DNA of 64,000 nucleotides from Actinophytocola oryzae (GCF_004364325.1 NZ_SOCP01000014.1:62001-126000), one strand, 5' to 3'. Positions 17,844 through 27,149 are shown, counted from the first letter of the stretch. Translations and numbers: made by a program. Notes: generated by a model not told the origin, from the sequence alone.

Positions 17844-19175
17844 ATGAACGACCGAGCGAGCTTCCGTGACGTTGTAAAGGTCCGGGAATTCAGAGCGCTG
17901 TGGCTGGCTGAGTTGATCTCGGTATGCGGTGACCAACTGGCGCGCGTGGCGCTGGCTGTACTGGTCTACCAACGGACGTCCTCGGCGGCGCTGACCGGGC
18001 TCACGTATGCGTTGACGTTCGCGCCCGCGTTGCTGGGCGGTGCCCTGCTAGCTGGGCTGGCCGACCGGCTCCCACGCCGCGCGGTGTTGATCGCGGCCGA
18101 CCTGACACGGGCGGCGCTGGCTGGTGTCCTCGCACTGCCGGGTGTCCCCCTTCTGGTGTTGTGGGCAGCGGTGTTCGCCCTCGCGCTGGCCGGGGCGCCA
18201 TTCAAGGCCGCTCAACTCGCGCTGCTACCGGATGTGCTCGAAGGCGAGCGGTATCCCGTCGGACTCGCCCTGCGCACCGCGTCGACGCAGACGGTCCAGT
18301 TGATCAGCTTCGCCGTCGGCGGCGCAGCACTTCTCCTGGTCAGCCCGTACGTGGTGCTCGGCGGAAACGCGCTGACCTTCGTGCTGTCCGCGGCGATCAT
18401 CCAAGCCGGCGTGCGCAACCGCCCGGTGGCGTGGCTCCGAGAGGATCAAGCGAACGACCGGCGACGGGCTTCGGCGATCAGGCTGTTGATCCAGGACCGA
18501 CGATCGATGGCGTTGGTCGGGTTCATCGTCCTCGCCGGACTGACCGTGGCACCCGAAGGCGTGGCCGCGCCCTACGCGGCCGAGCTGAACGCCTCTGCAA
18601 TGGCCGTGGGTCTGCTGCTGGCCGCCGACCCGCTCGGCAGCGTGCTCGGCGCCTGGTGGATCGGACGCTGGCGTTCACCCGACGCGAGGACCAAGGCCAT
18701 GATTCCGCTGGCGATCCTCGCCGGGCTCGCCCTCGTCCCCTGCCATCTCCACCCCAACCTGGTGTCCTCCCTGCTCCTGTGGGCGCTGTCGGGGGCTTTC
18801 ACCACCATGGTTCTCATCCAGGCACAGGCCTTGCTGACGCGCTCGATCCCAAACGAGCGGCGAGCGGCGACGATCGGACTGGCCAGCGCTGGTCTGCAGA
18901 CCTCGCAGGGCCTGGTGATCCTGGCAGCGGGGGCGATGGGCGACCAGATCGGCGTCTATCGCGCCATCGGTCTGATTGGCCTCGTCACCGCACTGCTGGC
19001 CAGCACTTGTGGCGCAATGTGGCGTCGCGCCCGCCCCCGGAACTCGCAGAGCCCCGACGGCGGACACGACGTTGGTCACGGAACACCTGAGGAAACGACT
19101 ACAGATCACGGTTACGCACTCCCGGCACCTCCTCCCCGGGATCCGGCCGCGCCACGCGAGACGAGGTCACGATGA
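17844..19175 (+). CDS. MFS transporter
   Basis: 443 residues from ATG 17844, preceded by GGGGGA. About twelve membrane segments. The N-terminal signature FRDVVKVREFRALWLAELIS and the loop GLADRLPRRAVLIAADLTRA between helices 2 and 3 are typical of the drug/siderophore-exporter branch of the major facilitator superfamily. Substrate unknown. Its stop overlaps the GGDEF gene start by ATGA, so transporter and GGDEF protein are co-translated. Confidence 0.85.
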   Translation: MNDRASFRDVVKVREFRALWLAELISVCGDQLARVALAVLVYQRTSSAALTGLTYALTFAPALLGGALLAGLADRLPRRAVLIAADLTRAALAGVLALPGVPLLVLWAAVFALALAGAPFKAAQLALLPDVLEGERYPVGLALRTASTQTVQLISFAVGGAALLLVSPYVVLGGNALTFVLSAAIIQAGVRNRPVAWLREDQANDRRRASAIRLLIQDRRSMALVGFIVLAGLTVAPEGVAAPYAAELNASAMAVGLLLAADPLGSVLGAWWIGRWRSPDARTKAMIPLAILAGLALVPCHLHPNLVSSLLLWALSGAFTTMVLIQAQALLTRSIPNERRAATIGLASAGLQTSQGLVILAAGAMGDQIGVYRAIGLIGLVTALLASTCGAMWRRARPRNSQSPDGGHDVGHGTPEETTTDHGYALPAPPPRDPAAPRETRSR

Positions 19176-20551
19176 GGGACCGGGCCGCGCAACACCCCCT
19201 CCGCACCAGTGCTGGGCATAGCACTAAGGAACGCTCGACGCGTGTCCGCCGCCGCGCGATCGATGGCTGGGAGTTCTGGTCCCTTCGCCGTCCCCTCCTC
19301 GTCTACGTCCTCACGGTGCAGCTTGCAGCACTTATAGTCACCATTCTGCTCACCGGTAGTCAACGCGTCGCCCTGGCCGACCTCAGCATGCTCGCCGGCA
19401 TCACCGCGCTCGGTGTCGTCAAGGAAGAGTTGACCCGGCACGTGGAACGTATCCGCCGGCGCTTCGCGGACACCCCGTACCAGAACATGACCTCGGTGTG
19501 GACCCTCGCGGCCGCGCTCGTGCTCCCACCCGGCCTGTCCGCGGCGGTCGTGGTCTTTCTGTACGCCCACCTGTGGTTCCGCACCTGGCGCCGCGTGCAC
19601 ACCGCTCGGCCATGGAAGGTGCTGGTCAGCGTCTCTGCCGTGGTCTTGTCCTGCCACACGGCCAGCGGCGTCGCCCACCTGATCGGCCGACCCGCGCTGG
19701 CTGATGCCGCGGCTCCGCGCACAGTCGCACTACTGGTGCTCGCGGTCGTGTTGTACTCGGTGGTCAACCTGGGCCTGGTCGCCGGCGCCTACGCGCTCAT
19801 GACCAGCGAGCGAACCGCGCGTCGCCTGCTCGGCACCCTGACCGACGCGATGCTCGAGTACGCCACGCTGGCCATGGGCGTGCTGGCCGCGATCCTGCTG
19901 CTGCGTTCGCCGCTGGCGGTCGTCTTTCTCATCCCCGTGCTGGTGGTCCTACACAACAGCGTGCTGATCCGCCAACTCGAGGAGGCCAGCTCGACCGACG
20001 CCAAGACCGGCATGCTCAACACCGCCGCGTGGCTCGCGGTGGCCGGGCGCGAGTTCGACCGCGCCCAACGCGACGGCACGTCTCTGGGCCTACTGCGACT
20101 CGACCTCGACCACTTCACCCACGTCAACGCCACCTACGGCGAACAGTTCGGGGACACGGTGCTGCACGCCGTCGCCGACGTGATCCAGCACGAGGTCCGC
20201 GACGTGGACCTCGTCGGGCGCCACGACGAGGAGTTCGTAGTGCTCTGCGCCGAGGTGACACCGGTGGAGCTGCTGGCGGTCGGTGAGCGCGTCCGCGCGG
20301 CCGTGGCAGAGCTGGAGCTATCGGCCGCTGAGGCCAGTGACGGGCGTACAGGCGCGGACGTCGCGACGGTCACGGTATCGATCGGCCTGGCCCATTACCC
20401 CCTGTCGGCCACCAGCCTCGAGGATCTTCTGGGAGCCGCGGGCATCGCACTGTTCGCTGCGAAGGACAACGGCCGCAATCGAGTAGCGATGCGACTCGAT
20501 CACCGACACCAACCAGCTCAGGACCGTTCAGCAAGCTCCTCGTCCTCGTAA
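19172..20551 (+). CDS. Membrane GGDEF-domain protein with damaged signature
   Basis: 459 residues. Six or more membrane helices occupy residues about 40-260. A GGDEF domain follows (ASSTDAKTGMLNTAAWLAV ... LLRLDLDHFTHVNATYG). At the catalytic site the protein reads LVGRHDEEFVVL, where active diguanylate cyclases have the five-residue GG(D/E)EF after R-x. Here two Gly are replaced by one Asp and one residue is missing, while the metal-binding LDLDHF Asp is kept. The domain is therefore probably inactive as a cyclase and may bind nucleotide or act as a sensor. The last 11 codons overlap the convergent HxlR gene. Confidence 0.85.
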   Translation: MRDRAAQHPLRTSAGHSTKERSTRVRRRAIDGWEFWSLRRPLLVYVLTVQLAALIVTILLTGSQRVALADLSMLAGITALGVVKEELTRHVERIRRRFADTPYQNMTSVWTLAAALVLPPGLSAAVVVFLYAHLWFRTWRRVHTARPWKVLVSVSAVVLSCHTASGVAHLIGRPALADAAAPRTVALLVLAVVLYSVVNLGLVAGAYALMTSERTARRLLGTLTDAMLEYATLAMGVLAAILLLRSPLAVVFLIPVLVVLHNSVLIRQLEEASSTDAKTGMLNTAAWLAVAGREFDRAQRDGTSLGLLRLDLDHFTHVNATYGEQFGDTVLHAVADVIQHEVRDVDLVGRHDEEFVVLCAEVTPVELLAVGERVRAAVAELELSAAEASDGRTGADVATVTVSIGLAHYPLSATSLEDLLGAAGIALFAAKDNGRNRVAMRLDHRHQPAQDRSASSSSS

Positions 20552-20982
20552 CGTGCCCGAGCCGCCTCGACCTCGGCGCGGTTGCCTTGGGCCCACTTCG
20601 CCACCGGACGTAACGACATCAACAGCGTCTGCCCCAGGGGTGTCAGCTCGTACCACACCGGGTTGAACGACGCCTTCTCCTCGGACCGCGTAACCAGCCC
20701 GTCGCGCCGCATCCGCCGCAACGTCGCGCTGAGCACCTTCTGACTCACCGGCCGAGCGTGCGAAGACCATCCACGCCGCTCTTCCGCCAGGTTGATCTCC
20801 TCGCGCAGCTCCATGTACTTCAACGGCCGCGTCGCAAGAGAGGCCAGCACGGCCACCACCCACTCACCGTTGAGCAGGGCCATGGCCTCGTAGATGCCCT
20901 CCCGGTACGACATCGCCGAACCGCCGACCCCTGTACCGGCCTCTCCGCTCACGATCGGGGCGGCCGAACTCGTCAGAGCCAT
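20518..20982 (-). CDS. HxlR-family transcriptional regulator
   Basis: 154 residues from ATG 20982, preceded by GGGGGAGGGAGAG. The winged-helix domain matches HxlR: YEAMALLNGEWVVAVLASLA, RPLKYMELREEI, VSQKVLSATLRRMRRDGLV, and VWYELTPLGQTLL. These are homodimeric repressors or activators, often controlling a neighbouring gene. It is convergent with, and overlaps the end of, the GGDEF gene by 34 bases, so mutual antisense control is possible. A Cys that would suggest redox sensing is not seen. Confidence 0.85.
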   Translation of the reverse strand: MALTSSAAPIVSGEAGTGVGGSAMSYREGIYEAMALLNGEWVVAVLASLATRPLKYMELREEINLAEERRGWSSHARPVSQKVLSATLRRMRRDGLVTRSEEKASFNPVWYELTPLGQTLLMSLRPVAKWAQGNRAEVEAARARYEDEELAERS

Positions 20983-21267
20983 CACTCTCCCTCCCCCGAA
21001 GATCACCACGTTCTGCTTCCAAACGGTACCTACTCTGCGCGATCACGCATGTCCAAATGAGTGAGATCCGGCCTGAATGTTCGCCCAACCCTGAAGTTGG
21101 ACGAGCCCCAACCTTGCCGTCGGACACCCGCCGTCCGCTACATCTCGACTGGTCACGGCACTACCTGAGGGGAAGGAGGCCACGATCCAGCGTCGCGGAG
21201 AAGTGCTTACCCCCTCGCCTTCTCCGCGACGCGTCCAACCAGAGCACCCATCAACCCAGAAGGACCC

Positions 21268-21966
21268 ATGTCACTCAACGCAACTTTGACCATCAGCACC
21301 TGGGCGGCGGTCGGCGCCACGACAGCTGTCACGATGCGGTCGATCACCGCCGCGCACCTGAGGGGACCGGCCGCGTTCCGCTCGCACCACTCGATCGAAC
21401 AAGTGACGGTCGCCCAGGCGCCACGACCACCACCGGACGACGGCCTCGCCATCGGGCAGGCGGCCATCACGGCAGTTCTGTTCGGCATGCTCGCGTGGCG
21501 ATTCGGCGTGCGGATCGAACTGCTCGCCTTCAGCTGCCTGGCGGCGCTCGGAGTCCCACTGGCCGTGATCGACGCGGTGACGATGCGCCTCCCCAGACAG
21601 CTCGTCCACCCTCTGTATCCGATATGCGTATCACCGCTCGCGCTGGCGGCAGTCATCGAGGACGACGGACCGCGATTCGCTCGGGCCGCCGCTGGCATGT
21701 TCGTCCTGCTCGTGGCCTACCTCGTCACCGCTGTGCTGTCCCACGGCGGCCTGGGAGCGGGAGACGTCCGAGCCGCCGGACCGATCGGTCTCACGCTCGC
21801 ATGGGCCGGCTGGTCTGCTCTGCTGGCGGGGACATTGTTCAGCCTCGTGATCTTCAGCGCGATGGCAACCCTTGCGAAGTGCGGCGTCAATTCACGCCTT
21901 CGACAGGAGTGGCCTTTCGGCCCGGCGATGTTCGGCGGAGCCTTTCTCGCGATATTGACCCGGTAA
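21268..21966 (+). CDS. tadV: Prepilin peptidase, A24/TadV type
   Basis: 232 residues, polytopic. The two catalytic Asp motifs of type IV prepilin peptidases are visible: LAVIDAVTMRLP (first Asp) and HGGLGAGDVRAAG (GxGD). It would cleave the pilin-like and TadE proteins encoded at 10241-11257. It lies outside the Tad operon, on the other strand about 4 kb away. Starting point ATG 21268 fits the first helix. It is followed after 32 bases by a secreted-protein gene. Confidence 0.85.
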   Translation: MSLNATLTISTWAAVGATTAVTMRSITAAHLRGPAAFRSHHSIEQVTVAQAPRPPPDDGLAIGQAAITAVLFGMLAWRFGVRIELLAFSCLAALGVPLAVIDAVTMRLPRQLVHPLYPICVSPLALAAVIEDDGPRFARAAAGMFVLLVAYLVTAVLSHGGLGAGDVRAAGPIGLTLAWAGWSALLAGTLFSLVIFSAMATLAKCGVNSRLRQEWPFGPAMFGGAFLAILTR

Positions 21967-21998
21967 ACAGTAAATCTCTCTGAAAGTGAGTTCAGCAA

Positions 21999-22415
21999 AT
22001 GTCATTTCGATCGATCACCGCTACCGCACTCATGGTGGGTGCCGCTGCCTGCGGTGGCGCAGCGCTGGCCGCACCCGCATGGGCGGCCGACACAACAGCG
22101 TCCGGAACGAGTGCCGCCGTGTGCCGGATCACCGCCAACCCACCGAAGTCCAATGGCGCGCCGACGAAGCTTCGTGGCGAGGGCTCCCGCAGCGGCTGCT
22201 CGAGCACGGTCACGTATCTATGGGTGCGGGTATACAAGGACATCACGCTATGGCCGGACTCAGAAAGAGCGGTCAACGGCCAAAACTACGTGCAGAACGG
22301 AACGTTCGCCGCGACAGGCACCTGCGACGGCAGCGGCTCGTACTACACCCATACGTCCACCGCGACTGGAGCGAGCGGCGACAGCGTGGAATCGGGTCGA
22401 GTCGACCTGTGCTGA
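21999..22415 (+). CDS. Secreted Cys-containing protein, function unknown
   Basis: 138 residues with a clear Sec signal peptide (MSFRSITATALMVGAAACGG, then AALAAPAWAA cleavage). The mature domain of about 110 residues is Ser/Thr/Gly-rich with four Cys (AVCRITANPP, RSGCSSTVTYLWV, TGTCDGSGSYY, terminal Cys). No named family is recognised. Its stop is overlapped by the GTG start of the membrane protein at 22409, so the two are coupled. Confidence 0.7.
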   Translation: MSFRSITATALMVGAAACGGAALAAPAWAADTTASGTSAAVCRITANPPKSNGAPTKLRGEGSRSGCSSTVTYLWVRVYKDITLWPDSERAVNGQNYVQNGTFAATGTCDGSGSYYTHTSTATGASGDSVESGRVDLC

Positions 22416-23680
22416 TCAAGCCATTGAGCAGCTTCCGTGCTCTGATGTCCGGCGAGTGGCCACGCATGTCATCATGGTCCCTCGCCAGGCCATCAGTGAC
22501 CGCGTCTGCGGTCGCCATAGTCGCCGTCGTGGTGACGATGACGTGGCCGAGACTGGACTGGCCATACCCGGTCTGGGAACAGACCTCCGCCCAGTTCCAC
22601 CAACAATTCATGTGGACAGGACCGATCGCCGCCACCGCCGCCTGCTGGTGCAGCATCGCCCGGCACTCGAAGGGGCCCATCCCGGCAGTGACTCGCGACC
22701 TGGCGCAGTTGGTCGGGTGGTTCGCCGGCGCCTACCTACTCGCGTTGTCACCGCTCGCGGTGTCCACAGTCATCAACAACGGAATCGGGACACCAGACCC
22801 GCTGGCGATGCTCTCGGGTGTGCTCGCCATGTGCGCGGCCACCGCACTCGGGTACGCAGTGGGCGCCGTCGCTCGATCAATGGCGGCGGCGCCCACCGTG
22901 GCGGCCGGGTTCTGCACACTGCTCGTGCTCGCGAACGCAACGAGAGGAGGCTACGTAACGGCGATACCCGTACTACCTCTCGAGCCGTTGTTCGGACAGC
23001 AGGAGTCGCTGCCCTTAGTCGTGTTCCGTATCGCCTTGTTCATCATGATCACCATCACGGCCGCCGGGTTGGCAGCAAGATCCCGAAGCCACCGAGACAT
23101 CGAACCGGGAAGATCGCGACGCGCGATCCGCGACATCGCGACCTACGCCACAGCGCCTGTCGTCATGGTGACCCTCTCGATGATCCACCAACCGGTCATG
23201 TTCAACGTCGACCAAAAGCCGCCCATGTCATGTATGGAACGACGCGACATCCGGTACTGCGTACACGCCGACAACCAATCCCGTCTCATCGACCTCGTCC
23301 ACGCGGTGGACCCAATCATCGTTCGCTACGGCACCAAGCCCGTCTCCCTCAACCAGATCTGGGACCAGGCCCTGACCTTCCACCCAATCGACGCCGGCCT
23401 CGCCCGCGGCCTCGAAGTCGCATGGCTCAACCCGGACGGCACCATCCACACACAGGTCCCAGAGAACCTGGCAGGCGTCAACGCCTGCGACAACAGCCAA
23501 CGGCGCGGAGAAGAGCTCAAGAAAATGAGCAACGTTGCAGCGGACTTCAGCGACTACCTGCTGACCGGGAGACTGTCCGGCACGCTCTCCGCGATGTCCA
23601 GCACCACCGTGCGGCAGTGGATCACCCAACACTACAAACAACTCAATACCTGCACCCTCACACTTGATCAGCTCCCGTAG
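22409..23680 (+). CDS. Polytopic membrane protein with C-terminal soluble domain
   Basis: 423 residues from GTG 22409, overlapping the preceding stop by seven bases; the open frame extends upstream as a shadow. Six hydrophobic segments lie in the first 270 residues (SAVAIVAVVVTMTWPRLDWP, IAATAACWCSIA, LVGWFAGAYLLALSPLAVS, ...). An extracytoplasmic domain with several Cys follows (MSCMERRDIRYCVHA, GVNACDNSQ, LNTCTLTLDQL). The arrangement resembles permease-like subunits of ABC-2-type systems, but no ATPase gene is adjacent. Function unknown. Confidence 0.7.
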   Translation: MLIKPLSSFRALMSGEWPRMSSWSLARPSVTASAVAIVAVVVTMTWPRLDWPYPVWEQTSAQFHQQFMWTGPIAATAACWCSIARHSKGPIPAVTRDLAQLVGWFAGAYLLALSPLAVSTVINNGIGTPDPLAMLSGVLAMCAATALGYAVGAVARSMAAAPTVAAGFCTLLVLANATRGGYVTAIPVLPLEPLFGQQESLPLVVFRIALFIMITITAAGLAARSRSHRDIEPGRSRRAIRDIATYATAPVVMVTLSMIHQPVMFNVDQKPPMSCMERRDIRYCVHADNQSRLIDLVHAVDPIIVRYGTKPVSLNQIWDQALTFHPIDAGLARGLEVAWLNPDGTIHTQVPENLAGVNACDNSQRRGEELKKMSNVAADFSDYLLTGRLSGTLSAMSSTTVRQWITQHYKQLNTCTLTLDQLP

Positions 23681-24201
23681 CAGTGCGTCATCACCACCTT
23701 GAGTCCTGTGTGGACTTCTGCCTTCGACAGCGGCTCGTTGGTCATGGACTGCGGGAGTGACGAGCACTTGTGCCGCCGCCATCCTCGACGACGCCTCCAC
23801 CATCGAAGTCGAGATCGCCGGCCCGTCCAACATCGGCAACTACGTCGCCGGACTCAGCATCCCTGCTATCAACGAACGCAGGATTGGGTGCTGTCGATGC
23901 GCCAGCCGCGCGGGCCATTAACAGCACCACGGCCTCTACTCCGGTGGCGAGGTTCTTCCACCAATACCCGACGTTCCCTCGTGTCAGGCCGGTGATCCCG
24001 GCGGACCGCACACAGTTAGGTGACAAACATGATCACGTTGATAGCGGCCCATCATACGTCACCGGTCCAGCAGCCGGTGATGACGTGCCTAGACACTCTG
24101 CAACCCTGTCCTCCCGACACCGAACACGGCGGCTGGCACTGTGTCGAGCAGGCTGATCACGTGCTGGACGAGCTTCCCCACCGTGCTGCGGACGGCACGA
24201 C
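23681..24201. other. Non-coding stretch with peptidase relic
   Basis: No intact gene. It contains the M20-peptidase fragment at 23775-23870, listed separately. Other open frames are short, overlapping and without family resemblance. Confidence 0.4.
23775..23870 (+). pseudogene. Fragment of an M20-family peptidase gene
   Basis: The frame reads AAILDDASTIEVEIAGPSN then IGNYVAGLSIPA. It is nearly the same as residues from the intact M20-like gene at 38505-39716 (bases about 39477-39585: ILNAASTIGVEVEAKIAGPS, NIGNYLAGLGIPA), minus two codons. Only this segment around the GPSN motif remains. It is a relic of a paralogous copy or of recombination between the two loci. Confidence 0.7.
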
Positions 24202-24675
24202 ATGGTGACTTCAACCCAGCCCGCCGTACTGACCGAGACCCTGGCGGGTCCGCTAGTCCGGACGGTCACCTACACCGTGACGCCGCAGGACTCGGTCCGC
24301 AATATTCCGCTGAGCAGCGAGTTCGCCCTCAAGCCCCCTGTGATGGCCAGCGCTCGGCTGCTCGCGGTGTGCGAATGGCCGTGCATGGACCTCCTGCGCG
24401 AGCGTATTGCCGCGCACGAGTGCTCCTTGGGTGCCAGCCAATGTCTGGAGCACCTCGCGCCGGCCCGGATCGGTACGCAATTGGTCATCACTGCCCGAGC
24501 GGTCACCGTTGACGGGCACCACAGCTCCTGGTACGTCGAGGTCCACGACCAGCTCAGGGTGGGCGTTCTGGTCGCGCGCGCAACCCTGTCGTTCGCCGTG
24601 GTTGACCAAGGCGCATTCGAGCACCGACTACACACCATGCCCATGCCAGCGCGGACGTGCCGTCGCCGGCAGTGA
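24202..24675 (+). CDS. FlK-like hotdog thioesterase
   Basis: 157 residues with the single hotdog fold of the fluoroacetyl-CoA-thioesterase-like family: TVTPQDSVRNIPLSSEFA, then VCEWPCMDLL with the conserved Glu 58, SLGASQCLEHLAPARIGTQ with His 84, and the closing strands HHSSWYVEVHDQLRVGVLV. In FlK a Thr, a Glu and a His form the catalytic set; here Glu and His are kept and Ser 50 lies at about the Thr position. The substrate is an acyl-CoA or acyl thioester. There are no biosynthetic neighbours. A GTG three bases downstream is an alternative start. Confidence 0.7.
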   Translation: MVTSTQPAVLTETLAGPLVRTVTYTVTPQDSVRNIPLSSEFALKPPVMASARLLAVCEWPCMDLLRERIAAHECSLGASQCLEHLAPARIGTQLVITARAVTVDGHHSSWYVEVHDQLRVGVLVARATLSFAVVDQGAFEHRLHTMPMPARTCRRRQ

Positions 24676-25074
24676 TCGCGTCAAGGTCAGGGAGCATGCC
24701 GGATTGGGGGTCTGCCGGACGGTCGTCGCACGAGTGTGCCCTGACCGGCAGTTCAGCACGGCCAGCGGAGTTCACCCGCTGATTGCCTGTCATGGGCCCT
24801 CATGTCTTCATCCAGGGACCGGCACACGACGTGGACTGTTGGGACGATCCACGCGGGCTCTCTCCGAGGCGCGTCGTGGTCACCGCTCGCGAAGCCTCGG
24901 GACGCTGCCGGGACGACGCGTTGCCGTCGGGCTACCGGTCAACCGCTGGGAGCCGGACTGAACTAAACACACACTCCACGCGGAGTACCGACCCCGGGAA
25001 GTGACACCCCGCAGCCCGGGTCTGCCAACACGAGCTCGTCGAACAGTCCCGATCTTCGAACAGTCCCGCAGAAG
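24676..25074. other. Intergenic region, nothing recognised
   Basis: About 400 bases between convergent genes. No gene, RNA or repeat was identified. A short tandem repeat-like pair (cgaacagtcccg, near 25033-25070) is too weak to call. Confidence 0.4.
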
Positions 25075-25284
25075 TCAGGACCGGGTTATCACGGTGAGGA
25101 AGGACCGGAACACGTCGCCGGTCAGAACGATTCGTTGATCGCTGGGGGTGCCGAACTCGGTCTTCGAGTCGCGTAGTTCGACCCAGCCGCTGCGCTGAGC
25201 GATTCCCACGCAGTCCTGATTGGGGTTGCTGAAGCTTGACTTGCGGAAGTCATACTCAGCGAATCGCGGTCGACAGGTGTACAT
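25075..25284 (-). CDS. DUF397 protein
   Basis: 69 residues: FRKSSFSNPNQDCVGIA, GWVELRDSKTEFGTP, and VLTGDVFRSFLTVI match the DUF397 pattern (W/F-x-KSS-S ... C-VE/A ... V-RDSK ... F). These short proteins are, in actinomycetes, almost always encoded next to an Scr1/DUF5753 HTH regulator, and the pair acts in regulation of development or antibiotic production. Here it lies 28 bases downstream of such a regulator on the same strand. Confidence 0.88.
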   Translation of the reverse strand: MYTCRPRFAEYDFRKSSFSNPNQDCVGIAQRSGWVELRDSKTEFGTPSDQRIVLTGDVFRSFLTVITRS

Positions 25285-25312
25285 GCAGACTCCTAGTGTG
25301 CGATGGGGTTAC

Positions 25313-26188
25313 CTAGCCGAAGTCGCGTGCCACTTGGCGTAGGAACCTTCGAGACTCCTCGAAGCTCAACGCGGCGGTAGACAGTCGGGTCCAGGCTGAG
25401 TCATAGGCGTCGAGCGCCTTCTTGTCGTCCAGGTATCGGAACTCGCCCTCGCCCTCTGTGTAGGCGAGCTCAAGCGGACCAGCGGCTCCTGGAGAAGGTA
25501 TTCGCAGCAGCGAGAACCGGTTGCTGATTGGAGTGCGGCGACCGACCGGTGCGTCGAACGGCAACACCTGAACCATCATAAACTCCCGCTGCGACAGCTT
25601 GACGAGATAGTCCAGTTGCTCCCGCATGACGTCGGCGTCACCCCAGACCCGCCGCAAGCACGACTCGGAGAGCACGAAGTGCACGCTCGGCGGTGCGTCC
25701 TTGTCGTAGATGTCCTGCCGGGCCACCCGCGCCAGGACATGATCCTCGAGCGACAGACCGTTGACATCAGGGTCAGGCAGACCGCTGTAGAGAGCGCGGA
25801 CGTAGGACTCGCATTGAACCAGGCCGGGCATGACCTCAACCTCGAACGACCTGATGCGGTCCGAGTTCTTCTCGACGTCGACACGCAACCGCATCTCCTC
25901 GCTGTAGGCGCGGCGGTAGCCGGTGCTCCAGAACCCACGCTTCTGGTTGTTGCGCCACAGCGCTCGAAGCGCCTCCAGATACCCCTCGTCGGTGAACTCG
26001 AGGTAGGTGGCGAGTCGTTCCAGGTCGCCGAGGGAGATGTTGTGATGGCCGGCCAGTAGCCCGGTGACCCGTGACGGGCTGGTCTCCATGAACTTGGCGA
26101 TCTCGGTCTGATTCTTGCCCGCTGTCTTGATCATGTGCTCGATCTCCCGACCGAGCACCATCTTCCGCGCCGTACGAACGGTGGCCAT
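25313..26188 (-). CDS. Scr1-type XRE regulator (DUF5753)
   Basis: 291 residues from ATG 26188. HTH at residues about 10-65 (MVLGREIEHMIKTAGKNQTE, SPSRVTGLLAGHHNISL). The rest is DUF5753 with EVEVMPGLVQCESYVRAL, VHFVLSESCLRRVWGDADV, MREQLDYLVKLSQREFMMVQ and LPFDAPVGRRTP. Partner of the DUF397 gene downstream. The open frame extends 38 codons upstream of the chosen start without a ribosome site. Confidence 0.9.
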   Translation of the reverse strand: MATVRTARKMVLGREIEHMIKTAGKNQTEIAKFMETSPSRVTGLLAGHHNISLGDLERLATYLEFTDEGYLEALRALWRNNQKRGFWSTGYRRAYSEEMRLRVDVEKNSDRIRSFEVEVMPGLVQCESYVRALYSGLPDPDVNGLSLEDHVLARVARQDIYDKDAPPSVHFVLSESCLRRVWGDADVMREQLDYLVKLSQREFMMVQVLPFDAPVGRRTPISNRFSLLRIPSPGAAGPLELAYTEGEGEFRYLDDKKALDAYDSAWTRLSTAALSFEESRRFLRQVARDFG

Positions 26189-26405
26189 GCCGTAGTGCGC
26201 CCTCTCTCCAGATGACGGGGTTCGTACCTGCGATGCCATCACGCCAGTTCTGCCGCTACCGAGCGTATCGCGCGGAACCACCCGAACGGATGGTGCTCGC
26301 AAGGTAGAAATTCTACCTTGCGACCTTCAAACTATGAATGTCCACCTTGATCATTCGTACCGATGCTACAGCTACCTAGCTGCAGCTCAGGAAGGGAGGA
26401 GCGCG

Positions 26406-26510
26406 ATGTTCTGGGACCTCGCAGGGCCGTGGATGGGCGTTCTTCTGGTCGCGATGCTGCTAGCGACCCTGGTTTGGATGGCGGGCCGAAGCCTTCGGGA
26501 CAGGCCATGA
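26406..26510 (+). CDS. Small single-span membrane protein
   Basis: 34 codons from ATG 26406, preceded by GGAAGGGAGGAG, one of the best ribosome sites in this region. The peptide begins MFWDLAGPWMGVLLVAML and has one hydrophobic helix followed by a short basic tail ending RSLRDRP. Below usual gene-calling length. Function unknown. Confidence 0.5.
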   Translation: MFWDLAGPWMGVLLVAMLLATLVWMAGRSLRDRP

Positions 26511-26715
26511 ACGCCCGACCGTTGCTCCCACGCCAGGTTGTCGCCCTGGCGACTAGATCCACGTTCTCGCTCGGCCGCTCGCGCTGCGGTCGAGTTTCCG
26601 ATGGATGGCCGTCCTGCGCTTGTCCCGCCAGGCGCGGGACCACCATCCGTCCAGCGGTGGGGCCGGGGTATCCCCCGACCTCGGCTCCACCGCTGCGCCG
26701 CTCACGGGCCGTCCG

Positions 26716-27078
26716 ATGAACGCCGACGGGTCCTGCCCACGGTGCCAGGGCCTTCGGCTGCTGGCCGAGATGCCGGGACCTGAATGGCGCCTCCCGCTGC
26801 AGCGCAGGAACGAGCTGTGCCTGGTGCGGGCATACGAGACCTATGTGGAGACTGTCGTGCTGGAGGACGACGGACTGGTCGCCATCAACCGACGACCCAT
26901 CGTCGGGCGCTCCTCTCGCACGATAGCGATTGAGGACTTCGCAGGATCACTTACGGAGGCCACGACGCTCCTACGACAACCACCGCGCTGGGACACCGAA
27001 AGGGAGGGACCGTCCAACTATCAAGTCGGGTGGCCTGCAACTGAGTATCAAGACCAGCCCCTCGGAGGTCCAAGTTGA
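26716..27078 (+). CDS. Hypothetical protein with N-terminal Cys pair
   Basis: 120 residues from ATG 26716. Begins MNADGSCPRCQGLRLLAEM, a CPRC pair like a half zinc ribbon, then NELCLVRAYETYVETVVLED and a hydrophilic tail with EDFAGSLTEATTLLRQPP. No family recognised. It precedes two more small genes on the same strand and may be co-transcribed with them. Confidence 0.5.
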   Translation: MNADGSCPRCQGLRLLAEMPGPEWRLPLQRRNELCLVRAYETYVETVVLEDDGLVAINRRPIVGRSSRTIAIEDFAGSLTEATTLLRQPPRWDTEREGPSNYQVGWPATEYQDQPLGGPS

Positions 27079-27149
27079 TCAGATGGGACTGGTTGTCGTC
27101 GCTCAGGCACACATCAAGGTCGAGATACCAAAACGACCAGGAGACCGAA

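Noticed and set aside
18161..19090. 309-codon frame inside the MFS gene
   Set aside because: Arg-rich shadow in another frame of the membrane protein gene.
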